This document shows positions 8,207-15,532 of a stretch of DNA of 23,081 nt, in pieces; positions within the stretch are counted from its first letter, which is position 1; every line of letters begins with the position of its first letter. The notes below the pieces were generated by a model that ran no database searches, was not told the DNA's origin, and saw only the letters and a list, made by a program, of their open reading frames with translations. The position numbers and the translations under genes are program-made. The DNA comes from Terrisporobacter sp. GTDB lineage: Bacteria; Bacillota_A; Clostridia; Peptostreptococcales; Peptostreptococcaceae. The stretch is taken from NCBI GenBank assembly GCA_029851945.1, contig JARKUZ010000017.1, positions 1 to 23,081 on the forward strand, written 5' to 3'.

Positions 8207-9625
8207 ATGATTTTTAACTCAACAGAATTTTTATTTTTATTTTTACCTATAACCTTAATAGGATATTTTACATTAAATAATTTAAACTCAAAAAATATAT
8301 CAAAGTTATGGTTAGTTTTATGTTCCTTATTCTTTTATGGCTATTATAACAAATGGTATTTATTTATTATAAGTTCATCACTTATAGTTAACTTTATCAT
8401 AGGTAATAAAATCCATTCTTGCACTTATAAGAATTTAATTGGTAAAACTTATCTTATAATAGGAATTACTTTTAATTTGCTCTTATTAGGGTATTTTAAA
8501 TATTATGATTTTTTTATTTTTAATTTAAATAAAATATTTATTACTAATCTTAAAGTATTAAATATAATGCTCCCTTTAGGAATTTCATTTTTTACATTCC
8601 AACAACTATCTTTTTTAATAGATAGTTATAAAGGTAGTAATATAAAATATAACTTTTTAGACTATTGTTTATTTGTAACATTTTTCCCACAATTAGTGGC
8701 AGGACCTATAGTTCTTCCTAGCGAAATGATGCCACAATTCGAAAATAATGATAACAAAAAAATTAATTATGAAAATATGAGCAAAGGTCTTTACTTATTA
8801 TCTATAGGTTTAGTAAAAAAAGTTTTTATTGCTGATACGTTATCAATATTAGCTAACTCTGGATTTAATAATCCTTATAATTTAACTATGATGGATAGTA
8901 TTTTAACTTCCTTTGGGTACACTTTTCAACTTTATTTTGATTTTAGTGGCTACTGTGATATAGCTATGGGGATTGCTCTTATGTTTAACATAAATCTACC
9001 ATTAAATTTTAACTCTCCATATAAATCCACTAATATAAAGGAGTTTTGGAATAACTGGCATATTACATTAGGAAGATTTTTAACTAATTATCTTTACTAT
9101 CCATTAGGTGGTAGTAAATTAGGAAAAACCAGAACACTAGTTAACTTATTTATAGTATTTCTTATTAGTGGAATCTGGCATGGTGCAGGATGGACATTTA
9201 TAATTTGGGGATGTTTGCATGGACTAGCTATGATAATTCATAGATTGTGGTCTTATACTGAAAAAAAACTACCTAAAGTACTTGGTTGGTTTATTACATT
9301 TAATATAGTAAATATATTTTGGATATTTTTTAGAGCTAATGATGTTGACAGTGCAATAAAAATAATAATTAGTATGTTTAATATAAGTACATTGCCTCAG
9401 AAATTTAGCAATAACTATCTATCTTTAATAAATCCAACTTTAGAGCTTAAATTCGTTTTAATAATTGCAATAATAATAGCTTTATTTTCACCTAAGGCTA
9501 TAAAAATAGTAAATTCAATGAAATTTAATTTTAAAACTAACTTAATAATTATTTTTTATTTAACTTTATCAATATTATTAATACTTTCAAGTAAAGTGTC
9601 TACATTTTTATATTTTAATTTTTAA
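8207..9625 (+). CDS. Membrane-bound O-acyltransferase 1 (PatA/AlgI/DltB family)
   Basis: A 472-residue multi-pass MBOAT protein thought to move an acyl group, usually acetyl, from a cytosolic donor across the membrane for transfer to an extracellular glycan. Family landmarks are FNSTEFLFLFLPI at the start, PLGISFFTFQQLSF (123-136), PQLVAGPI (161-168), QLYFDFSGYCDIAMG (241-255), FWNNWHITLGRFL (280-292), YYPLGG (297-302) and SGIWHGAGWTF (321-331). The invariant histidine is H325; a second conserved histidine is H338. TAGGAG lies just upstream of the ATG. It heads a four-gene operon that has two MBOAT genes, each followed by a SGNH-type partner. No dltA or dltC lies nearby, so D-alanylation is unlikely and polymer O-acetylation is favoured. 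Confidence 0.92.
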   Translation: MIFNSTEFLFLFLPITLIGYFTLNNLNSKNISKLWLVLCSLFFYGYYNKWYLFIISSSLIVNFIIGNKIHSCTYKNLIGKTYLIIGITFNLLLLGYFKYYDFFIFNLNKIFITNLKVLNIMLPLGISFFTFQQLSFLIDSYKGSNIKYNFLDYCLFVTFFPQLVAGPIVLPSEMMPQFENNDNKKINYENMSKGLYLLSIGLVKKVFIADTLSILANSGFNNPYNLTMMDSILTSFGYTFQLYFDFSGYCDIAMGIALMFNINLPLNFNSPYKSTNIKEFWNNWHITLGRFLTNYLYYPLGGSKLGKTRTLVNLFIVFLISGIWHGAGWTFIIWGCLHGLAMIIHRLWSYTEKKLPKVLGWFITFNIVNIFWIFFRANDVDSAIKIIISMFNISTLPQKFSNNYLSLINPTLELKFVLIIAIIIALFSPKAIKIVNSMKFNFKTNLIIIFYLTLSILLILSSKVSTFLYFNF

Positions 9626-9635
9626 GGAGATAGAA

Positions 9636-10631
9636 ATGCAAAAAAGATTTTTTTATATTAATATTATCTCTATAATTTTTATTATGGCTTTTATATGTAT
9701 ATTTAATTATATTTTAGATCCATATGGCATTTTTAAAACTAATTTTAATAATCAAGTGTTAGAAGCAAATAAGAATTATATTAAAACTAAATATATATTA
9801 AATAATCCTACTAAATATGATTCATTTTTATTTGGCTCATCAAAAGTTGGAGCTATAGAAAGTGAACTTATTCCAGACGGTAAATACTATAATATGACTT
9901 ATTCAGAAGGATTACCTAAAGATTGGTTAAATAATATAAAAACTTTTTTAAATAATAATATTAAAATTAAAAATATATTTATAGCTTTAGATGATTTTTC
10001 ATTTACTTGTGATCCAAATGATCATTTAATACAACCAATGAGAATACCTTATGAAAATTTAAATACTTTAAAAATATTTAGTACATATTTATTTAGAAAC
10101 CCTTTTGACTTATATAATACAAAAACTATCAAAGGCTTGTTATCAGATACATATGATGGTAGTAATTTTGATTTATACTCTACTGGAAGAGGTTTTACAA
10201 CATTTAATGAAGAAAAGGAAATGTTAGAATCCCTAACTGAAAAAGAACTAAACAGTAGTGTTTATGATTCTCCTACTATATTTTTTGATTACAATAGAGT
10301 AAACGAAACCTTATCTGAAATTGAAGAAATAATTGATATATGCAATAAAAATAATATAAATTTAAATATTATTTTTAATCCTATTCACAAAACTACATAT
10401 TTATCTATTGACAAAGAAATTTTAAATGAAGCAAAATATAGATTATCTGAACTCACTAGTTTTTGGGATTTTACTTACCTTAATGAAGTTAGTGAAAATA
10501 ACTATTATTGGGCAGAAACAACTCATTATAGACTTATAGTTGGAAGAATGATATTAGAAAAAGTATTTTCTATTGATTTAGGAGTTAATACTCCTGATGA
10601 TTTTGGTTCATTTATAAATAGAAAGGATTGA
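9636..10631 (+). CDS. Extracellular SGNH-like partner protein 1 (short PatB-type acetyltransferase candidate)
   Basis: A 331-residue protein with one N-terminal membrane segment (about 6-27) and an extracellular domain. After it, DSFLFGSSKVG (62-72) resembles the GDS block carrying the serine nucleophile (Ser69 by position). Near the end, AETTHYRLIVGRMIL (293-307) resembles the D/E-x-x-H block with His297; Glu294 replaces the more usual Asp. I infer that it receives the acyl group from the MBOAT protein encoded directly upstream and transfers it to a wall polymer. An AAGGAG site overlaps the upstream stop codon. It ends next to the TTG start of the second MBOAT gene. It is much shorter than the other SGNH protein of the operon and lacks that protein's C-terminal beta domain. 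The catalytic assignment comes from motif resemblance only. Confidence 0.7.
   Translation: MQKRFFYINIISIIFIMAFICIFNYILDPYGIFKTNFNNQVLEANKNYIKTKYILNNPTKYDSFLFGSSKVGAIESELIPDGKYYNMTYSEGLPKDWLNNIKTFLNNNIKIKNIFIALDDFSFTCDPNDHLIQPMRIPYENLNTLKIFSTYLFRNPFDLYNTKTIKGLLSDTYDGSNFDLYSTGRGFTTFNEEKEMLESLTEKELNSSVYDSPTIFFDYNRVNETLSEIEEIIDICNKNNINLNIIFNPIHKTTYLSIDKEILNEAKYRLSELTSFWDFTYLNEVSENNYYWAETTHYRLIVGRMILEKVFSIDLGVNTPDDFGSFINRKD
10622..10627 (+). promoter_or_regulatory. Ribosome binding site deciding the start of MBOAT 2
   Basis: AAAGGA at 10622-10627 directly abuts a TTG at 10628, which is too close for that codon to be used. It stands 9 nt before the in-frame TTG at 10637, which gives the family-typical N-terminus SFNSLIFILYFLP. 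Confidence 0.6.
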
Positions 10632-10636
10632 ATAAA

Positions 10637-12010
10637 TTGTCATTTAACTCATTAATATTTATACTATACTTTTTACCTCTAACATTACTTATATATTATG
10701 TAGGCAATGAAAAGTATAGAAATTTAATATTGCTCTTAGCAAGTACTATCTTCTTTTTATGGAGCTCTTCTCAAAGCTTTATAGTTATTTTAGTATCTAT
10801 ATCCATAAATTATTTACTAGGTTACTTATTATTTCAAAGTGAAAAATATAGAAAAGCGATTTTAACCTTTGGATTAATATTTAATATATCTTTACTTATG
10901 TATTATAAATATAGCAACTTTTTTATTACTACTTTTAATACAGCTTTAAAAACTAATATCTCATTATTAAAGTTAATTGTTCCCTTAGGTATTTCTTATA
11001 TTACCTTTCAACAAATCAGCTTTATTGTGGATATTTATAAAAATAAAACAAGCTTTAAAAATAACTTAATAGACTACTGCTTATATATATTATTTTTCCC
11101 TAAACTAATAGCAGGACCCATAACTAAATACTCCAAAATTAATGACTCATTAACCAATAGAAAATATTCAGATAATACATTTAATAAAGGTATATATAGA
11201 TTTTCAGTTGGTCTAGGAAAAAAAATAATTATATCTAGCACTTTAGAAACTGTAGCTAATAATATTTTTTCATTATCGCCTTCTTCTTTGGGATTTAATC
11301 TAAGTTGGCTTGGAATGATAACATATACCCTTCAAATTTACTTTGATTTTTCAGGATATAGTGATATGGCAATTGGTTTAGCTAATATGTTTTCTATTTC
11401 TCTACCTGAAAACTTTAATAAACCTTATCAAGCAAAAGGTTTCAAAGACTTCTGGAAAAGATGGCATATATCATTATCTAGCTTTTTAAGAGATTATATT
11501 TATATACCACTTGGTGGAAATAGAGTTTCTAAAAAACGTATGCTTTTAAATAACTTTATTGTATTCTTAATAAGTGGTTTTTGGCATGGTGCTAATTTTA
11601 CATTTATCATTTGGGGAATATATCACGGCTTATTTGTTATTATAGAAAATATAGGTTTTAGCAAAATATACTCAAAACTTCCTAGCATAGTTTCAAAAGT
11701 TATTACCTTTATATTAGTTTCTATTGGATGGGTATTTTTTAGGTCTGAAAGCCTATCATATGCCTTTAATTTTATTAAAGAATTATTTAACTTTAATAAT
11801 ATAGTATCTTTAAATATTGTTAATGTTGATTGTAAATTCTTATTTATATTTATATTAGCTTTAATACTAATATCATTACCTAAAATTGATATTAATAAAA
11901 ATAAAATATTGCTTTTGTTAAGTCGAATTTTTTCTTTAATTATATTAATTTATTCAATTTCTATAATTACTACTGGTAGCTTTATGCCATTTATTTATCT
12001 TAGCTTTTAA
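10637..12010 (+). CDS. Membrane-bound O-acyltransferase 2 (PatA/AlgI/DltB family)
   Basis: A second MBOAT protein, about 457 residues from the TTG at 10637. This start is preferred over the longer reading from the TTG at 10628 because of ribosome-site spacing and because the protein then begins like its paralogue (FNS..F..FLP). It shows VPLGISYITFQQISF, FFPKLIAGPI, QIYFDFSGYSDMAIG, DFWKRWHISLSSFL, YIPLGG and SGFWHGANFTF. The invariant histidine of WHG is residue 317 and the second histidine is 330 in this numbering. It is clearly homologous to MBOAT 1 throughout but divergent, so this is an old duplication rather than a recent copy. It probably works with the SGNH protein encoded 12 bp downstream to O-acylate a surface polysaccharide, perhaps at a different position or on a different polymer. 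Confidence 0.92.
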   Translation: MSFNSLIFILYFLPLTLLIYYVGNEKYRNLILLLASTIFFLWSSSQSFIVILVSISINYLLGYLLFQSEKYRKAILTFGLIFNISLLMYYKYSNFFITTFNTALKTNISLLKLIVPLGISYITFQQISFIVDIYKNKTSFKNNLIDYCLYILFFPKLIAGPITKYSKINDSLTNRKYSDNTFNKGIYRFSVGLGKKIIISSTLETVANNIFSLSPSSLGFNLSWLGMITYTLQIYFDFSGYSDMAIGLANMFSISLPENFNKPYQAKGFKDFWKRWHISLSSFLRDYIYIPLGGNRVSKKRMLLNNFIVFLISGFWHGANFTFIIWGIYHGLFVIIENIGFSKIYSKLPSIVSKVITFILVSIGWVFFRSESLSYAFNFIKELFNFNNIVSLNIVNVDCKFLFIFILALILISLPKIDINKNKILLLLSRIFSLIILIYSISIITTGSFMPFIYLSF

Positions 12011-12022
12011 AGGAGGTTTATT

Positions 12023-13489
12023 GTGAAAAAAAACTTTATTAAAACACTAAAAAATAAATGCTATATTATATTATTTTTACTAATAATATTTTTACCTTTA
12101 TTCCAAAGTTACACTAAAATATTTAATGACAAACTATTAAATGAAAAAAGAAGTGAATCAAAACTTCCTACATATAACAAAGATGAATCTATTTCAACTT
12201 TTTTCAATAAATATGAAGATTACTTTAATAATACCTTTGGTTTTAGAGATTATTTTATTAGACTTTCTAATTATATAGATATTAACATTTTTAATAAGTC
12301 TCCTAATGACTCTGTAATTTTAGGTAAAAATGATTACTTATACTCTTCTGAGGAATTAGATGATTACAATAAAGAAAACTTATTAACAGATGATAAAATT
12401 GATTATATTGCCCAAGGTCTTTTAACCTTACAAAATGGTTTTAATGCTAAAGGAATTGATTTTGTATTTGCTATAGCTCCTAATAAGAGCACAATTTATC
12501 CTGAATATATGCCTGAAGAATCTACTAACCCTAATGGAATTAGCAACCTCGATAAGCTTCAGGCTTTATTAAAAGACTACGGAGTTAAATTTATTGATTA
12601 TAAGAATTTAATGCTTGAAAATAAATCAAATTATGATCTTTACTATAAAAGAGACACTCACTGGAATACCATTGCTTCTGCATTAGCTGCTAAAGAGTTA
12701 ATAAATACTATTAATAACTCTAATATAGATTTTTCCATTGAACCTATTAATATTAGAGAGGAATTTAGACAAGGAGATTTAGATGACTTGTTAGGAATAA
12801 AAACTCCTGTTTTAGAGACAAGCTGTGATGTTGATATTAGCTCTCCAATTAATAAGCTTCCTAAAACTTTAGCTTATCATGATTCTTTTTATAATGAAGT
12901 ATTACCTTTGCTTGATGACTTCTTTATTCAAAGATTAGATATGCATAACTTTAATGCACCATTACATAGCAATATTAAAGATTATGATGAAAATGCTAAA
13001 ATAGTTGTTTTTGAAGTTGTAGAAAGATATTTATATAAACTTTTGGATTATGAGTTTTTTGTGTTTGATGATGATGACACTATAGTTAAAGATTATCAAC
13101 ATTATACTCTCCCCCTTGATATTAATAACAAAAATAATAACATAAACTCTACAAATATAGCACAATATACTTACGATAATTATTATAGCTATTCATTCCT
13201 TTCAGAAGACTCTAGTATAACTTGGAATGTTGATAATATAACTACTGATTATGTTTTATTAGAATTTAATGATGTATCAAAACATACCTCAGTATCTTTA
13301 ACTTATGCAGATACCGATGGAAGTTTTTCTGAAAAACAAATTGCTAATTTTATGCTTCAACCTGAAAAAACTAAATATTTAATTAAAATAAAAAATCCAA
13401 TAGAAATTAGTAAATTAAGATTATCTGTAATTAATAAAACTAATGTTAATTTAAACTTAAAAAACATTCAGATCATTTCAAAACAATAA
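12023..13489 (+). CDS. AlgX/AlgJ-like SGNH (DHHW-type) O-acetyltransferase with C-terminal beta domain
   Basis: A 488-residue extracellular protein held by an N-terminal membrane segment (about 13-27). The catalytic region matches the AlgX/AlgJ/PatB group: RDTHWN (210-215) supplies Asp211 and His213, and AYHDSFYNEVLPLL (284-297) supplies the nucleophile Ser288. Also seen are GKNDYLYSSEE (101-111), FAIAPNKSTIYPEYMP (149-164) and VVFEVVERYL. Residues from about 370 onward lose these motifs and look like a separate beta-sandwich, perhaps a carbohydrate-binding domain like the one at the C-terminus of AlgX; that part is inference. It would transfer acetyl from an MBOAT partner to a glycan outside the cell. 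The start is GTG with a near-perfect AAAGGAGGT. It is the last gene of the operon; a terminator overlaps its stop codon. Confidence 0.87.
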   Translation: MKKNFIKTLKNKCYIILFLLIIFLPLFQSYTKIFNDKLLNEKRSESKLPTYNKDESISTFFNKYEDYFNNTFGFRDYFIRLSNYIDINIFNKSPNDSVILGKNDYLYSSEELDDYNKENLLTDDKIDYIAQGLLTLQNGFNAKGIDFVFAIAPNKSTIYPEYMPEESTNPNGISNLDKLQALLKDYGVKFIDYKNLMLENKSNYDLYYKRDTHWNTIASALAAKELINTINNSNIDFSIEPINIREEFRQGDLDDLLGIKTPVLETSCDVDISSPINKLPKTLAYHDSFYNEVLPLLDDFFIQRLDMHNFNAPLHSNIKDYDENAKIVVFEVVERYLYKLLDYEFFVFDDDDTIVKDYQHYTLPLDINNKNNNINSTNIAQYTYDNYYSYSFLSEDSSITWNVDNITTDYVLLEFNDVSKHTSVSLTYADTDGSFSEKQIANFMLQPEKTKYLIKIKNPIEISKLRLSVINKTNVNLNLKNIQIISKQ

Positions 13490-13540
13490 TAGAAAAGGAG
13501 AACTATAAAAGTTCTCCTTTTCTATTTGAGTTCATTTTTT
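13489..13540 (+). terminator. Intrinsic terminator of the O-acyltransferase operon
   Basis: A perfect 16-bp stem (13489-13504 with 13510-13525, 5-nt loop) begins at the last base of the stop codon. It runs into TTTTCTAT and then a six-T run at 13535-13540. It lies between convergent operons; on the minus strand the T run is weak, so it mainly serves the plus strand. Confidence 0.85.
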
Positions 13541-13650
13541 GTATATTAAATTATCTAAATAGTTTGCAAAAATTTTATTGGGTGAACAATTTAATTATAC
13601 TATATTTTTTAATCTTTTCAAATATTTTCTTTGAATTTTTTTATAAATTT

Positions 13651-14463
13651 TTATTTAAATTCAACCTTATATTTTGATAAATCTTGTCCCTCAATTTTTA
13701 AGAAGTTAGTAAAAGGTATAACTATTGAATAAAACTTCCCCTTATGTGATCCAACAGAAAAACTATTATCATTAATTTTATATATTCCTTTATATATCAT
13801 TAATTCATTTTCCATATATACAGTTATAGGCAAAGATTTAATATTTATTTCTCTATCACTAGAATTTCTAGCTAATGCTATTATACAAAATCCTTCTTCA
13901 ACTTCTCCTACTTTAAATACATCAATTCTAAATTCATCTTCCTCAATTTTAGATAAACTTCTTAAGAATTTTTTCATTTCTCTATTATTCCTATAACCAT
14001 TTATCTTAGGTAGTTTTTTAATATCTATATCTATATAATTAAATCTTTTAACTTTATTTAAATTATCTATACAAATATATTCTTTTTCTCTATTAATATT
14101 CTTTAAATTTTCATCTTTTAAAAGTTTTATTTCTTTATATATGGCTTCTTTACTTGATATATCTTTATTTATATCTACAACAAAACTTTTTACCATATCT
14201 TCATTTATATACATTTTTAAAGGTAATCTTTTAATATGTACTTCCTTATTAGATAAATTAGTTATATATAAACCTATCTCTAAGGAATCATTATTTTCAA
14301 ATATAAATGAATTAGTTATTTGAATATAATTATTATTAATTTTTTTATTTAATATTATATCATTAAACTCATCTTTTAATAAATTATTATAAAAATCACT
14401 TTGACATCTTTCATTTACTAATTTAATATTAGAATTATATGCAGTATTCATATTTATCTTCAT
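13651..14463 (-). CDS. slaP: SLAP-domain accessory Sec / S-layer assembly protein (SlaP-like)
   Basis: A 270-residue protein with no signal peptide or membrane span, so probably cytosolic. It contains two copies of one domain: NLSNKEVHIKRLPLKMYINE (69-88) aligns with NSSDREINIKSLPITVYMEN (200-219), and the second copy ends with the family-like FTNFLKIEGQDLSKYKVEF. This matches the duplicated SLAP domain of the accessory Sec system S-layer assembly protein of Bacillus species, which works with SecA2 to export S-layer proteins. A linker at about 136-177 separates the copies. It lies 12 bp after the 330-residue protein gene, downstream of the S-layer-like gene. The only AGAGG is 2 nt from the first ATG, so initiation is inefficient or begins at Met5 (14451). 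The domain assignment is from memory of the family pattern and should be tested with the SLAP profile. Confidence 0.75.
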   Translation of the reverse strand: MKINMNTAYNSNIKLVNERCQSDFYNNLLKDEFNDIILNKKINNNYIQITNSFIFENNDSLEIGLYITNLSNKEVHIKRLPLKMYINEDMVKSFVVDINKDISSKEAIYKEIKLLKDENLKNINREKEYICIDNLNKVKRFNYIDIDIKKLPKINGYRNNREMKKFLRSLSKIEEDEFRIDVFKVGEVEEGFCIIALARNSSDREINIKSLPITVYMENELMIYKGIYKINDNSFSVGSHKGKFYSIVIPFTNFLKIEGQDLSKYKVEFK

Positions 14464-14475
14464 TTCCTCTTATTT

Positions 14476-15468
14476 TTATATTGGAATAAATTTAATTGGT
14501 TGATTATTTCCAATTTCCTTAATAATATCATTTATAGTATTACTAAGTTTTTCAAAATCTATATACTTATTCTTCATTTCAACTAACTTTTCTATGACAT
14601 ATTCCTTATATATAATAGGTAATTCTACATAGTTACTTAATAGGTCACTATATAATAAATATTTCTTTTTTTCTAAGTTTTTTTCATTATTAAATCTATA
14701 TACTAAATACTCTTTATTAATTAAATCTAAAAGAGTTTTATAATTTTCATATCCATTTTTTCTTGTTCTTAAAATTAAATTTGCAAATTCTTGAGTTTCG
14801 AAAAAACTATTATCATATACCTCTTTTAGAATTTGTCTTATCTTTGAAATTTGATCTAATAAAGGTAATTTGCAAATATTTCCAATTTCATTATCTATTT
14901 CTAATTCATAAGTTTTATAAAATCTATCTAAACTTTCTTTTAATTCAGTACTATTATTTTCTTCTCTATATCTCTTTATATATTCTAGTCCCTTAATACT
15001 TACATTATTATCTTTAATATTTTCTATATTATATTGTATTAGATTTTTTATATCTATTTCTTTTTTAATATCACTTACTTTATTTATGATATAATTTAGT
15101 TCTTCATTAAGCTCTAAGTTTATTTGACTATGTATAATTGAAAAAAATTTGTTAATTTCTAATAATATACTTAAATAAAGCTCTATACTTTTATTGTTTC
15201 TATAATCATATAAATATATTATTTTATAACCATAAAATTTATCTTTTAATTCATCTATAGAATTATCTCCATAAGAAGATAACTTTATTGATAGCTCTAA
15301 TAAATCTTTAGCTTTTTTAAAATCTTTTTTCTCAATAGCTTGCTCACATTCAACTATTGCATCTTCCTTACTTAAATGTATTGAACTTAAGGAATCTATA
15401 TTTTTAAGATTTAAAACAAAGCTGTCATTATTATTTTCATTTATGTCAATTATTATCTTATTATTCAT
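14476..15468 (-). CDS. Uncharacterised cytosolic helical protein between the S-layer and SLAP genes
   Basis: I do not recognise this 330-residue protein. It has no signal peptide or membrane span and is rich in Glu, Lys, Ile, Asn and Leu. The part from about residue 36 onward looks almost entirely helical, and the segment DAIVECEQAIEKKDFKKAKDLL (about 36-57, shown in part) resembles a TPR-like helix pair. The N-terminal 30 residues look like a short beta-rich lead and the tail NQPIKFIPI is extended. GGAGG precedes the ATG closely. Sitting between the S-layer-like gene and the SLAP gene, it is probably co-transcribed with both. I infer a role in handling the S-layer preprotein before SecA2-dependent export, functionally comparable with SlaQ of Bacillus anthracis, without claiming homology. 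Confidence 0.8.
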   Translation of the reverse strand: MNNKIIIDINENNNDSFVLNLKNIDSLSSIHLSKEDAIVECEQAIEKKDFKKAKDLLELSIKLSSYGDNSIDELKDKFYGYKIIYLYDYRNNKSIELYLSILLEINKFFSIIHSQINLELNEELNYIINKVSDIKKEIDIKNLIQYNIENIKDNNVSIKGLEYIKRYREENNSTELKESLDRFYKTYELEIDNEIGNICKLPLLDQISKIRQILKEVYDNSFFETQEFANLILRTRKNGYENYKTLLDLINKEYLVYRFNNEKNLEKKKYLLYSDLLSNYVELPIIYKEYVIEKLVEMKNKYIDFEKLSNTINDIIKEIGNNQPIKFIPI

Positions 15469-15487
15469 GATTCCTCCTTATTATAAA

Positions 15488-15518
15488 TATAAGGATAGGA
15501 TTATATCCTATCCTTATA
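15488..15518 (-). terminator. Hairpin between the S-layer gene and the downstream accessory genes (partial terminator)
   Basis: A perfect 14-bp stem (15488-15501 with 15505-15518, arm tataaggataggat, 3-nt loop) lies 15 bp past the S-layer stop. On the minus strand it is followed by ATTTATAAT, a poor T run, and then at once by the ribosome site of the 330-residue protein gene. Such an element could stop most transcripts, protect the S-layer mRNA 3' end, and allow limited read-through. Confidence 0.6.
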
Positions 15519-15532
15519 AATAATTTATTATT

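Noticed and set aside
8207..13489. Reading the plus-strand operon as dlt (D-alanylation of teichoic acid)
   Set aside because: The MBOAT proteins resemble DltB, but no DltA ligase or DltC carrier gene is present and the partners look like SGNH/AlgX proteins, so O-acetylation fits better.
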